A stretch of 64,000 nucleotides of DNA from Solirubrobacter deserti (GCF_003344625.1 NZ_QPKJ02000008.1:62001-126000), one strand, 5' to 3'; numbered from the stretch's first letter, positions 24,608-33,071 are shown. Numbers and translations are program-made. Notes: generated by a model not told the origin, from the letters alone.

Positions 24608-25504
24608 ATGAAGATCGTGCTCGCCGGTGGCACCGGCCAGGTCGGACACGTGCTGCGGCGGGAGTTCGCCCGCGACGAGGTGGTCGTGATCTCGCGGTCG
24701 GAAGGGGTGCGCTGGGACGGGCGCACGCTCGGTTCGTGGGTGAGCGCTCTAGAGGGCGCCGACGCGCTGATCAACCTCGCGGGCAGCACGATCGACACGC
24801 GCTACACGCCGGCCAAGCGGCGCGCGATCATGCGCTCCCGGCTCGAGTCGACGTGGGCGCTGGTGGAGGCGATGAAGCGCTGCGCGGTGCCGCCCGCCGC
24901 GTTCCTGCAGTCCTCGACGGCGACGATCTACGCCGACAACTACGGGCCCGCATGGGACGAGACCGGCCGGCTCGGCGGGGACGAGGACGGCGTGCCGGAC
25001 ACCTGGCGGTTCTCGATCGACGTGGCGCGGCGCTGGGAGGAGGCCGCGGCCGAATCACCGGTGCGGACCGTGCTCATGCGCACCGCGATGGTGATGTCCC
25101 CCGACCGCGGCGGGGTGTTCGACGTGCTGTACGGCTTGGCGCGGCGCGGGCTCGGCGGCCCGGCCGCGGGCGGCCGCCAGTACGTGTCCTGGATGCACGA
25201 CCTGGACTTCGGGCGCGCGGTCCGCCGGCTGGTCGAGGACCCGTCGTTCTCCGGCCCGGTGAACCTGTCCTCGCCGAATCCGGTGCCCTACGGCGAGTTC
25301 ATGCGCGTGCTGCGCGACGGGCGCGTGGGGCTGCCCGCGACCAAGTGGATGCTCGAGATCGGCGCGTTCTTCATGCGCACGGAGACCGAGCTCGTCTTGA
25401 AGAGCCGCCGCGTGATCCCGGGCCGCCTGCTCGAGGCGGGCTTCGAGTTCCAGTTCCCGGAGTGGGAGCCCGCGGCGCGCGACCTCGTCAGTCGACGCGC
25501 CTGA
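24608..25504 (+). CDS. NAD-dependent epimerase/dehydratase-like protein (TIGR01777 type)
   Basis: 298 residues with a Rossmann GGTGQVGHVLRREF start, an INLAGSTIDTRYTPAKRR segment, LQSSTATIYAD and a C-terminal domain ending in RRVIPGRLLEAGFEFQFPEW, which are marks of the YfcH/TIGR01777 branch of extended short-chain dehydrogenases (DUF1731 C-terminus). The reaction of this branch is poorly known. ATG 24608 is fixed by the leaderless promoter. It shares the operator palindrome with the ArsR-type gene and so probably has the same signal. Confidence 0.85.
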   Translation: MKIVLAGGTGQVGHVLRREFARDEVVVISRSEGVRWDGRTLGSWVSALEGADALINLAGSTIDTRYTPAKRRAIMRSRLESTWALVEAMKRCAVPPAAFLQSSTATIYADNYGPAWDETGRLGGDEDGVPDTWRFSIDVARRWEEAAAESPVRTVLMRTAMVMSPDRGGVFDVLYGLARRGLGGPAAGGRQYVSWMHDLDFGRAVRRLVEDPSFSGPVNLSSPNPVPYGEFMRVLRDGRVGLPATKWMLEIGAFFMRTETELVLKSRRVIPGRLLEAGFEFQFPEWEPAARDLVSRRA

Positions 25505-26324
25505 GCGCCGCGACGGTCGCGTCCCGCGTCACCGCGTGCACCTCGTCCGGGATCGACTCCAGGTTCGCCTTGCGGATCAGCTTCAGCGGCCGGCCGAGCG
25601 GCGTGAAGAAGTCGTCGTAGTGCGTCGGCACCAGCACCCGCGGGTCGAGCTTGGGCAGGATCCGCTCCCAGTAGCGCGGCGACACGTGCCGCCCCGCGAC
25701 GCCCGCGAGGAACACGTCGACCGGCTCGCGGCCGAGCTGGTCGTCGTCGAGCTCCGCGCTCCCCTGGTGATAGAGCGCGATCCCCGCGACCTCGATCCGG
25801 ATGCCGTAGATCGCTCCGCACTTGTACGCGCCCGGATGCAGCGCGTGCACGTCCTCGCACGTGAGCTCGCCGGCGAACGGCACCTTGCGGCCGAGGATGA
25901 GCTTCGAGTGCCGGCTCGGCGTGAAGCTCACCGTGAACGGGCCCAGCTCGTAGCGCTTTCGCGGTTCGACCACCACGCTCGGCAGGCCGTGCAGCGCCAT
26001 CAGGTGGGCGAGTGAGGCGCTTCCGTACATGGGTGCGTCGTGGCGCTTCGCGAGGGCCGGCGCGTCCACCGCGTGGTCCCAGTGCGTGTGGCCGATCAGG
26101 ATGCCGGCCACTGGGCCGGGAGGCTTGACGTAGCGAGCGAGCACGGCTTCGTCGGGGCGCGCGGGGCGGCGCAGGATGAGGTCGCGCAGCGGGACGCGTG
26201 AGACGTACGGGTCCACGAGGAGCGAGACGTCCTCGTAGGTGAGCCGGAACCCCGCCACGCCGAGCCATTCGAGCTCGAGCCCGGGCGGGAGATCGAGCGG
26301 CGTGTGTTCGAGTTCGGCCAGCAC
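25488..26324 (-). CDS. Metallo-beta-lactamase-fold hydrolase
   Basis: 278 residues with the metal motif HTHWDH at about 79-84 and later ligands in FTPSRHSKL and VPTHYDDF. The branch resembles the UlaG/N-acyl-phosphatidylethanolamine-phospholipase D-like group of the superfamily (LEWLGVAGFRLTYEDVSLLV start). The substrate cannot be told from sequence. The 3' end overlaps the convergent epimerase-like gene by 17 bases. It is preceded by the repeat-rich interval 26325-26774. Confidence 0.82.
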   Translation of the reverse strand: MLAELEHTPLDLPPGLELEWLGVAGFRLTYEDVSLLVDPYVSRVPLRDLILRRPARPDEAVLARYVKPPGPVAGILIGHTHWDHAVDAPALAKRHDAPMYGSASLAHLMALHGLPSVVVEPRKRYELGPFTVSFTPSRHSKLILGRKVPFAGELTCEDVHALHPGAYKCGAIYGIRIEVAGIALYHQGSAELDDDQLGREPVDVFLAGVAGRHVSPRYWERILPKLDPRVLVPTHYDDFFTPLGRPLKLIRKANLESIPDEVHAVTRDATVAALRRVD

Positions 26325-26340
26325 TGGGCGCGAACGGTAA

Positions 26341-26373
26341 CGGCGAGCACACCCACTGGCCGCGCGTCAAGCA
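26341..26373 (+). repeat. Left arm of a 33-base inverted repeat
   Basis: Its reverse complement matches 26723-26755 at 29 of 33 positions (shared core TGCTTGACGCG, GCCAG and GGGTGTGCTC). The arm begins 17 bases upstream of the metallo-hydrolase start codon. The two arms frame a 415-base interval with no supported gene. Confidence 0.7.
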
Positions 26374-26394
26374 GCTCGCGCTTCGCGGCGAGCC

Positions 26395-26422
26395 GCTTGA
26401 CCTGCGGCGGCGGGTGCGCTCT
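26395..26422 (+). repeat. Third, diverged copy of the repeat core
   Basis: GCTTGAC followed by a GC-rich stretch and GCGGGTGCGCTCT resembles the right arm in direct orientation, and can pair with the left arm across 21 bases. It is less similar than the two flanking arms. Confidence 0.4.
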
Positions 26423-26452
26423 TGTGCCAGTAAGCCGGGTTCCCCGGACTGC

Positions 26453-26472
26453 GTGAACGCTTGCGCGTTCAC
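26453..26472. repeat. Perfect hairpin GTGAACGC / GCGTTCAC
   Basis: 8-base perfect arms with a TTGC loop inside the 33-base inverted-repeat interval. It is followed by GGTCA-CT-TGACC (26498-26509), another small palindrome. No neighbouring promoter makes a regulatory role obvious. Confidence 0.5.
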
Positions 26473-26543
26473 CTCGGGTCATTGGCGAGGGGCAATCGGT
26501 CACTTGACCCCCTATGCGGTGGTCAACTGACGGATCACCTCAC

Positions 26544-26588
26544 CGAGTGCTCGATTTCTCTGGCATAGCGCGGGAAATCGAGCACTCG
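26544..26588. repeat. Perfect 15-base-arm inverted repeat
   Basis: CGAGTGCTCGATTTC (26544-26558) and its exact reverse complement (26574-26588) flank a 15-base loop. The arms are much richer in A/T than the surroundings. A transcript would form a strong stem-loop. No T-tract follows, so a simple terminator is not the best explanation. Confidence 0.6.
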
Positions 26589-26722
26589 ACGGGGTTGCGC
26601 TCAGGTCTGCGCCCGGGCGCGCCGGCGCCAGCCGGCCTAACCAGCCCTAGAGCGCGCCCGCCGCGACGGGTCAAGCCGTTCGTGACGACCGCCGCGCGCC
26701 CGCAAGCCGTCCGCGCATGAAT

Positions 26723-26755
26723 TGCTTGACGCGGCGCCAGCGGGTGTGCTCTCCG
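26723..26755 (-). repeat. Right arm of the 33-base inverted repeat
   Basis: Pairs with 26341-26373. It ends 20 bases before the stop of the DUF1707 gene. No target-site duplication is visible outside the arms. The region 26325-26774 has no gene that I can support: the reading frames there are short and Arg-rich, and two of them encode CLTR.Q.VCSP only because they cross the repeat arms. Confidence 0.7.
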
Positions 26756-26774
26756 GACTCGGGCGCGTGCCGCT

Positions 26775-27236
26775 CTAGCCGTAGTGCGCGGAACGCCACC
26801 CGGGCCCGGGCCCGGGCGGGCGGCGGCGACGCATGGCGGCGGCCACGAGCAGCGCGACGATCACGAACGGCGCGCTCAGCACGCTCAGCGCCACCACGGC
26901 CACGATCGCCATCACGACGCCGGTCAGCACGATCATCGGGATCGCGATCGCGGACAGGCCGACGAGCACCATCGCGGCGCTGGGCTCGCGGCGCTTGGCC
27001 GGAGCGGGCGCGCGGCGGGGCCGCGGGGCGGGCGGGCGCGCACCGCGCGGAAGGTCGACCAGCAGCCGTTCGAGGTCACCGCGCGTGACGGCGGCGTAGG
27101 CGAGCCCGATCCGCTCTTCGAGCTCGTCGTGGTCGATCCGGCCGACGAGGGCGCTCTCGCGGAGGAAGTCCACGACGCGCTCGCGCTCGGCGTCCGACGC
27201 TCGGAGTTCCGGAGTGGGGCGCTGCCACGACGACAT
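26775..27236 (-). CDS. DUF1707 membrane protein
   Basis: 153 residues from ATG 27236. The N-terminal DUF1707 domain is clear (LRASDAERERVVDFLRESAL, then DHDELEERIGLAYAAVTRGD). A Pro/Arg/Ala linker leads to two adjacent membrane segments (AMVLVGLSAIAIPMIVLTGV and AIVAVVALSVLSAPFVIVAL) and an Arg/Pro/Gly tail. Such proteins are common in actinobacteria and their function is unknown. Confidence 0.8.
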   Translation of the reverse strand: MSSWQRPTPELRASDAERERVVDFLRESALVGRIDHDELEERIGLAYAAVTRGDLERLLVDLPRGARPPAPRPRRAPAPAKRREPSAAMVLVGLSAIAIPMIVLTGVVMAIVAVVALSVLSAPFVIVALLVAAAMRRRRPPGPGPGWRSAHYG

Positions 27237-27307
27237 GGGATCCAGTGTGGGGGGTGGTGGACGCGATTGCAAGGCTCACTGGACACGTCTCGGGGTAACC
27301 CCACCTC

Positions 27308-28582
27308 GTGTCTGTGGACCCGTCAGTGACGGCTGCGCTCGAAGCGGCGATTGCGGCTGACCCGCACAATCCCGCGCTGCGGGTGCATCTGGCGTCCCTG
27401 CTGGTGATGGCGGGTGACGCGGGGCGGGCGCTCGAGCACGCGCAGGCCGCGCTCGCCGCGACGCCCGACCACGCCGAGGCGCTCGCCGCCGCGCGCGACG
27501 CCGCCCGGGCGCTGGGCGACACCACGCGGGCGGAGAGCTACGCGCGCATCCTGCGCGGGTTCGGTGAGGAGCCGCGCACGCCCGACGAGCCGGTGCCGGG
27601 CTTCGGGCCGCGTTGGGCGGCCGAAACCGACTCGGAAGAGCTCGACGACACCGAGGAGCCGCTCGCGATCCCCGAGGGCTTCACCGAGCTCGAGCCCGAA
27701 GGGCTGGTGGAGGCCGAGCGCCCGCGCGTGACGCTCGCCGACGTCGGCGGGCTGGAGGACGTCAAGGCGCGCCTGGACGCCGCGTTTCTCGCGCCGCTGC
27801 GCAACCCGGAGCTGCGCGCCTACTACGGCAAGTCGCTCCGCGGTGGCCTCCTCCTCTACGGGCCGCCGGGCTGCGGCAAGACGTTCCTCGCGCGCGCGGT
27901 CGCGGGTGAGCTCGGCGCGAACTTCTTCGCGCTCGGCCTCAACGACGTGCTGGACATGTGGCTCGGCGAGTCCGAGCGGCGCCTGCACGACGCGTTCGCC
28001 GCCGCCCGCCGTGCGGCGCCGTGCGTGCTGTTCCTCGACGAGCTGGACGCGCTCGGCCAGAAGCGCAGCCACCTGCGTCACTCGGGCGCTCGCAACGTCG
28101 TCAACCAGCTGCTGGCGGAGCTCGACGGCGCGCAGGCCGACAACGAGGGCGTGTTCGTGCTCGCGGCGACCAACCATCCGTGGGACGTGGACACGGCGCT
28201 CCGGCGTCCCGGCCGGCTGGACCGCACGGTGCTGGTGCTCCCGCCCGACTTCAAGGCGCGCGAGGCGATCCTGCGCCACGCGCTCGAGGAACGGCCGATC
28301 GAGGGCGTGGACGTCGCCAAGCTCGCCCGCCGCACCGAGGGCTGCTCGGGCGCGGACCTCGTGCACGTGGTCGAGTCCGCCGCCGAGCAGGCGCTGCAGG
28401 AGTCGATCCGCACCAACGCCATGCGCCCGATCACGATGCGCCAGCTCGAACAGGCCGCGCAGGAGGCGCCGCGATCCACGAAGGCGTGGTTCGGCGTCGC
28501 CCACAACTACGCGCTGTACGCCAACGAGGGCGGCCAGTACGACGATCTGCTGGCCTACATCCGGAGTCACAAGCTGCTGTGA
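27308..28582 (+). CDS. AAA+ ATPase with N-terminal TPR-like repeats
   Basis: 424 residues from GTG 27308. Residues about 1-80 form TPR-like helices (LRVHLASLLVMAGDAGRALE, then HAQAALAATPDHAEALAAAR). An acidic linker leads to a Cdc48/FtsH-type AAA module: Walker A GPPGCGKT at about 185-192, Walker B VLFLDELDA at about 240, a sensor ATNHPWDVD and Arg fingers in LRRPGRLDRTV. The C-terminal part is the AAA lid. It should unfold or remodel a protein partner, recruited through the TPR part. Its stop overlaps the start of a TPR protein (GTGA), so the two probably work together. Confidence 0.88.
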   Translation: MSVDPSVTAALEAAIAADPHNPALRVHLASLLVMAGDAGRALEHAQAALAATPDHAEALAAARDAARALGDTTRAESYARILRGFGEEPRTPDEPVPGFGPRWAAETDSEELDDTEEPLAIPEGFTELEPEGLVEAERPRVTLADVGGLEDVKARLDAAFLAPLRNPELRAYYGKSLRGGLLLYGPPGCGKTFLARAVAGELGANFFALGLNDVLDMWLGESERRLHDAFAAARRAAPCVLFLDELDALGQKRSHLRHSGARNVVNQLLAELDGAQADNEGVFVLAATNHPWDVDTALRRPGRLDRTVLVLPPDFKAREAILRHALEERPIEGVDVAKLARRTEGCSGADLVHVVESAAEQALQESIRTNAMRPITMRQLEQAAQEAPRSTKAWFGVAHNYALYANEGGQYDDLLAYIRSHKLL

Positions 28583-29568
28583 CCGCCGACGCCGCGCTCG
28601 AGCGCGCCTCCGCGCTCCTGGATCTGCAGCGGCCGCAGGAGGCGCTCACCCACCTGCAGCGCGCGTTCTCGGCCACGCCCGACGTCCCCCAGCTGCACTG
28701 TCTGGCCGCGCTCGCGTTCCTGCAGCTCGACGACCCCGGCCAGGCGCTGACGGCCGCCGGCGCCGCCGTGCGGCTGAGCCCGGAGCAGGAGTGGGGGCAC
28801 CGCATCTGCGCCGTCGCGCTGATCAAGCTCGGCCGCGCCACCGACGCCCGCCGTGCCGCGCTCGAGGCGGCCCGGCTCGCGCCCGAGCTCGCCACGACCC
28901 ACATCGTGCTCGCCAGCGCGCTGCAGGCCTCCGGTGATCACGCCGGCGCCGTCGCCGCCGCGCGGCACGCGGTCGCGCTCGACCCCGACGACGCCGCGAC
29001 GCACTCCACGCTCGGCGAGGTCCTGTTCGAGCAGGACCGCCCCGCCGAGGCCATCCCGGCCTACGAGCACGCGCTCCGGCTGGACCCCGAGGACGCCGAC
29101 ACGCTCAACAACCTCGCCGTCGCCCGCCTGCGCGCGTACCAGCGCGCGGGCACGGCCGAGCAGTTCGAGGCGGTCGCCCGGCTGGACCCGCGGCACGAGA
29201 TCGCGCGCCACAACCTCCTGCACACCGGTCCGGCGGGCCGCAGCTTCGTCTACCGCCGCTTCAGCACGCTCGCGGCCGTCGTCGCGATCCTCATGCTCGC
29301 CGCCGAGCCCGCCGCGTTCCTCACGTTCACCGTGATCGCCCTGAGCTTCGAGGGTGTGCGTGCGCTCGAAGTCAGAAGGCTGAGTGCACCGACGCGCCAA
29401 CTTCTGGCCGACGACCGCCGCGCGCGGCGGTTCAGGCCGCTGCGCTGGGACTGGTCCTGGCCGCTGCGCCTGCGCCCCTGGTGGTGGATCGCGATCGAGC
29501 ACGTGATCCGCGAAGCGCGCCGCTCGCACCGGCGCCGGCGCGATCCCGGCGCCGGAATGAGGTATTGA
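28579..29568 (+). CDS. TPR-repeat protein with membrane and Arg-rich tail
   Basis: 329 residues, GTG start coupled to the AAA gene. About five TPR units fill residues 1-190 (for example ATHSTLGEVLFEQDRPAEAI, then YEHALRLDPEDADTLNNLAV). A hydrophobic segment follows (LAAVVAILMLAAEPAAFLTF), possibly one or two membrane helices, then a Trp/Arg-rich tail (WDWSWPLRLRPWWW). It may anchor the AAA protein at the membrane or serve as its adaptor. This is inference from coupling. Confidence 0.75.
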   Translation: MTADAALERASALLDLQRPQEALTHLQRAFSATPDVPQLHCLAALAFLQLDDPGQALTAAGAAVRLSPEQEWGHRICAVALIKLGRATDARRAALEAARLAPELATTHIVLASALQASGDHAGAVAAARHAVALDPDDAATHSTLGEVLFEQDRPAEAIPAYEHALRLDPEDADTLNNLAVARLRAYQRAGTAEQFEAVARLDPRHEIARHNLLHTGPAGRSFVYRRFSTLAAVVAILMLAAEPAAFLTFTVIALSFEGVRALEVRRLSAPTRQLLADDRRARRFRPLRWDWSWPLRLRPWWWIAIEHVIREARRSHRRRRDPGAGMRY

Positions 29569-29594
29569 CACCGCCCCCTCGGGCCGGGTTGAGT
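29565..29594 (+). promoter_or_regulatory. Possible promoter of the double amidase
   Basis: A perfect TTGACA at 29565-29570 is followed after 18 bases by TTGAGT (29589-29594), a poor -10. A GGGGGGAAG ribosome site precedes the ATG at 29630. The -35 is strong and the rest is uncertain. Confidence 0.35.
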
Positions 29595-29629
29595 TCCATC
29601 CGCGAGTTCGAACCGGGGGGAAGAGGGTC

Positions 29630-32600
29630 ATGAAGACGCTGTCATTGGTCGTTGCGTTAGCTGGACTGCTGCTGTTCGCGGCGCCGTCGTCGGCGCTGGA
29701 TCTCGAGCGGGTGACGGTCGCCGAGCTCCAGACGAAGATGGCGGCGGGAGAGCTGACGAGCGTGCAGGTCACCCGCGCGTACATCGACCGCATCGCCGCG
29801 GTCAACGCGCGTGGCCCGGGGATCAACGCCGTCCGGCTCGTCAACCCGCGTGCGCTCCAGGACGCGAGCCTGCTCGACCTCGAGCGCGCCACGGGGAAGG
29901 TCCGTGGCCCGCTGCACGGCGTCCCCGTGCTCGTCAAGGACAACCTCGACGTCGCCGGCCTGCCGACCACGGCCGGCAGCGTGGCGCTCGAGAACAGCAT
30001 CCCCGACCGGGACTCGACCGTCGTGGCCAAGCTGCGCCAGGCCGGCGCGGTGATCCTCGGCAAGACGAACCTGTCCGAGTTCGCGTACTTCATGTCGACC
30101 AGCGCGCCGAGCGGCTACTCCTCGCTCGGCGGCCAGGTCCTGAACCCGTACGACCTCGACGCCGGGCCCAGCGGCTCGTCCTCGGGGTCGGGCTCCGCCG
30201 CCGCGGCCGGCCTCGCCGCGATCACGATCGGCACCGAGACGAGCGGCTCGATCGTGAGCCCGTCCGCGGCGCAGGGCATCGTCGGCCTGCGTCCGACGAT
30301 CGGCCTCGTGTCCCGCGCGGGCATCCTGCCGATCTCCTCCACGCAGGACACCGCCGGGCCGATGACGCGCACCGTCGCCGACGCGGCCGTCGAGCTGCAG
30401 GCGATCGCGGGGGCCGACCCCGAGGACCCGGTCACCGCGAACGCGCCCACCACCGACTACCTCGCCGGCCTCAAGCCGGACGCGCTGGCCGGCAAGCGGA
30501 TCGGCGTCATCGCCAGCACGAACGCGCAGTATCTCGCCGCGGTCGCCGCCGTCCAGGCGCTGGGCGCGACCACCGTGCAGATCGCGGCGCCGACCTCGGC
30601 CGCGCCGTTCGACGTCCTCACCGCCGAGTTCAAGCGCGACCTGAACGCCTACCTCGGCCGCCTGCCCGCGAGCGCGCCGCGCAAGTCGCTGGCCGACATC
30701 ATCGCCTTCAACGAGGCCCACGCGGACGAGGCGCTGAAGTTCGGACAGGCGCTGCTGACCGCCAGCCAGGCGGTCGACCTCACCGACCCGGCACAGAACG
30801 AGGCGTACGTCGCCGCCCGGGACAGCCAGCGCGCCGCGGCCCGCGCCGCGATCGACGACGCGCTCACGGCCAACAACCTCGAAGCGATCCTCACGCCCTC
30901 GGGCACCATGACCGGTCTCGGCGCCCGCGCGGGCTACCCGCAGATCGTCGTCCCGGCGGGCTACAACCCCGCCAACCGCATCCCCGTCGGCATCGCCTTC
31001 AACGGCGCCGCGTTCAGCGAGGCCAAGCTGCTCGCGTTCGCCTACGCCTACGAGCAGGCGACCAAGCTGCGCAAGACGCCGAGCGAGATCAACCCCGCGG
31101 CGTGGCGCTGCTACGCCGGCAACCCCCGCTCGTGCCCGCCCGGCCGTGAGATCGCGACCGGCGTGACGCTCGACTTCCCGCTGGAGACCGCGACCGTCGC
31201 CGACCTGCAGGGCCGGATGACCGCGGGCAGCCTCAGCGCGACCCAGCTGACCAAGGCCTACCTGCAGCGGATCGCGCTCACCAACACCGAAGGGCCGTCG
31301 ATCAACGCCGTCCGGCTGATCAACCCGAAGGCGCTGGAGGAGGCCGCGAAGGCCGACGCCGAGCGCGCCGCGGGCGCGGTCCGCGGCCCGCTGCACGGCA
31401 TCCCGGTCCTGGTCAAGGACAACCTCGACGTGGCTGGGCTGCCCACCACGGCGGGCTCGGTCGCGCTGGAGAACAGCATCCCGGACAAGGACTCGCCGGT
31501 CGTCGCAAAGCTGCGGGCCGCGGGCGCGGTCCTGCTCGGCAAGGTCAACCTGTCCGAGTTCGCGAACTTCCTCACCAACGGCATGCCCAGCGGCTACAGC
31601 TCGCTCGGCGGCCAGGTGCTGAACCCGTACAACGCGGACATCACGCCGAGCGGCTCCTCCAGCGGCTCCGGCGCCGCGGCCGCCGCCGGCCTGGCCGCGA
31701 TAACGATCGGCACCGAGACCAGCGGCTCGATCGTGAGCCCGTCCGCGGCGCAGGGCATCGTGGGCGTGCGCCCGACGATCGGGCTCGTCTCGCGCACCGG
31801 CATCCTCCCGATCTCCGCCACGCAGGACACGGCTGGGCCGATGACCCGCTCGGTCGCCGACGCGGCGGCCGAGCTCGGCGCGATCGCCGGCAAGGACCCC
31901 GAGGACCCGGCCACCGAAGCCGCGCCGGACACGGTCCCCGACTACCTCGCCGCGTTGGACCCGCAGGCGCTGGCCGGCAAGCGGATCGGGGTCATCAACA
32001 ACACGAACGCGCAGTACGTCGCCGCGGTCGCGGCCGTGCAGGCGCTGGGCGCGACGACGGTCCAGATCCCCACGCCGAGCGCGCAGAGCACCGGGGACAT
32101 CCTCACGCCGGAGTTCAAGCGCGACCTCAACGCGTATCTCGGGCGACTCCCGGCGAGCGCGCCGATGAAGTCGCTCGCGGACATCATCGCCTACAACAAC
32201 GCGCACCCCGACGACGCGCTCAAGTACGGCCAGACGCAGCTGCTCGCCAGCCAGGCCACGGACCTCACCGACCCCGCCCAGAACGCGGCGTACGTGATCG
32301 CCCGCGACACCGGCCGCGCCAACGCGCGCGCCGCGATCGACACCGCGCTGACCACGAACAACCTCGAGGCCATCCTCACGCCGTCCGGCACGATGACCGG
32401 CCTCGGCGCCCGCGCGGGCTACCCGCAGATCGTGGTCCCGGCGGGCTACAGCGCCACGACCCGCGACCCGGTCGGGATCGCGTTCAACGGCACGGCCTTC
32501 ACCGAGGCCAAGCTGCTCGCGTTCGCCTACGCCTACGAGCAGGCGACCAAGCTGCGCAAGCCGCCGAGCGAGACCAACCCGAGCCTGTGGCGCTGCGTGC

Positions 32601-33028
32601 CCGGCAACGCGTACGTCGTCTCCACCCGCGCGTGCGCGCCGAGCACGCCGGCCAACGCCGACGCCGTCTCGACGATCGTCAGCGGCACGGTGCCGGCGAT
32701 GCTCTCCCTCACGCTCGGCCGACCGCCGACGTTCGATCCGTTCCAGCCGGGCGTCGAGCAGGTCTACACCGCCAGCACCGACGCGAACGTCATCAGCACC
32801 GCCGGTGACGCCTCGCTCACCGTGAGCGAGCCCGGCTACCTCACCAACGGCGCGTTCCGGCTGGCGCAGCCGCTGCAGGTGCAGATCGCGCCCAACGCGT
32901 GGAACGGGCCGGTGTCCAACGACCGGGCGACGATCACGTTCCGCCAGCCGATCGGCGCGAACGAGCCGCTGCGCACGGGGGCCTACACGAAGACGCTCAC
33001 CTTCACGCTCTCGACCACCAGTCCATAA
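29630..33028 (+). CDS. Secreted protein with two complete amidase-signature domains
   Basis: 1132 residues. Signal peptide MKTLSLVVALAGLLLFAAPS. Two amidase-signature domains in tandem, about residues 24-500 and 515-1000. Each keeps the catalytic Lys (VLVKDNLDVAGLPTTAGS; Lys 103 in copy 1), the cis-Ser region (SGSSSGSG) and the nucleophilic Ser in GTETSGSIVSPSAAQG (about Ser 207 in copy 1), so both should be active. The Arg usual after the nucleophile (GGSIR.P) is Val here. The copies are very similar, indicating internal duplication. The last about 115 residues are the C-terminal module ending KTLTFTLSTTSP. It probably hydrolyses amides outside the cell; the substrate is unknown. Confidence 0.87.
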   Translation: MKTLSLVVALAGLLLFAAPSSALDLERVTVAELQTKMAAGELTSVQVTRAYIDRIAAVNARGPGINAVRLVNPRALQDASLLDLERATGKVRGPLHGVPVLVKDNLDVAGLPTTAGSVALENSIPDRDSTVVAKLRQAGAVILGKTNLSEFAYFMSTSAPSGYSSLGGQVLNPYDLDAGPSGSSSGSGSAAAAGLAAITIGTETSGSIVSPSAAQGIVGLRPTIGLVSRAGILPISSTQDTAGPMTRTVADAAVELQAIAGADPEDPVTANAPTTDYLAGLKPDALAGKRIGVIASTNAQYLAAVAAVQALGATTVQIAAPTSAAPFDVLTAEFKRDLNAYLGRLPASAPRKSLADIIAFNEAHADEALKFGQALLTASQAVDLTDPAQNEAYVAARDSQRAAARAAIDDALTANNLEAILTPSGTMTGLGARAGYPQIVVPAGYNPANRIPVGIAFNGAAFSEAKLLAFAYAYEQATKLRKTPSEINPAAWRCYAGNPRSCPPGREIATGVTLDFPLETATVADLQGRMTAGSLSATQLTKAYLQRIALTNTEGPSINAVRLINPKALEEAAKADAERAAGAVRGPLHGIPVLVKDNLDVAGLPTTAGSVALENSIPDKDSPVVAKLRAAGAVLLGKVNLSEFANFLTNGMPSGYSSLGGQVLNPYNADITPSGSSSGSGAAAAAGLAAITIGTETSGSIVSPSAAQGIVGVRPTIGLVSRTGILPISATQDTAGPMTRSVADAAAELGAIAGKDPEDPATEAAPDTVPDYLAALDPQALAGKRIGVINNTNAQYVAAVAAVQALGATTVQIPTPSAQSTGDILTPEFKRDLNAYLGRLPASAPMKSLADIIAYNNAHPDDALKYGQTQLLASQATDLTDPAQNAAYVIARDTGRANARAAIDTALTTNNLEAILTPSGTMTGLGARAGYPQIVVPAGYSATTRDPVGIAFNGTAFTEAKLLAFAYAYEQATKLRKPPSETNPSLWRCVPGNAYVVSTRACAPSTPANADAVSTIVSGTVPAMLSLTLGRPPTFDPFQPGVEQVYTASTDANVISTAGDASLTVSEPGYLTNGAFRLAQPLQVQIAPNAWNGPVSNDRATITFRQPIGANEPLRTGAYTKTLTFTLSTTSP
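32681..33028 (+). other. C-terminal module, copy 2 (ends LTFTLSTTSP)
   Basis: Starts at GTVPAMLSLTLG and ends at the stop codon with LRTGAYTKTLTFTLSTTSP. It shares the F.PGV, STAGDA, LAQPLQ and PVSND blocks with the ends of the mosaic protein and the M14 peptidase. Confidence 0.65.
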
Positions 33029-33045
33029 CCCCCTTGACCAATTGT

Positions 33046-33071
33046 CCACGCCCGCCTCCGCGCGGGCGTGG
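33046..33071. terminator. Hairpin after the double amidase
   Basis: CCACGCCCGC (33046-33055) and GCGGGCGTGG (33062-33071) form a perfect 10-base stem with a 6-base loop, 18 bases after the amidase stop. It probably terminates that transcript. No T-tract follows. Confidence 0.6.

Noticed and set aside
25288..26472. 394-residue minus-strand frame beginning upstream of the metallo-hydrolase
   Set aside because: It is out of frame with the hydrolase, Arg-rich, and crosses the left repeat arm; the 25488-26324 frame has the HTHWDH motif.
26717..27088. Plus-strand frame MNCLTRRQRVCSP
   Set aside because: It arises where a frame crosses the right repeat arm; the rest is an Arg-rich shadow of the DUF1707 gene.
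29657..33049. 1130-residue open frame opposite the double amidase
   Set aside because: Same reason; the plus strand has two amidase domains with catalytic residues.
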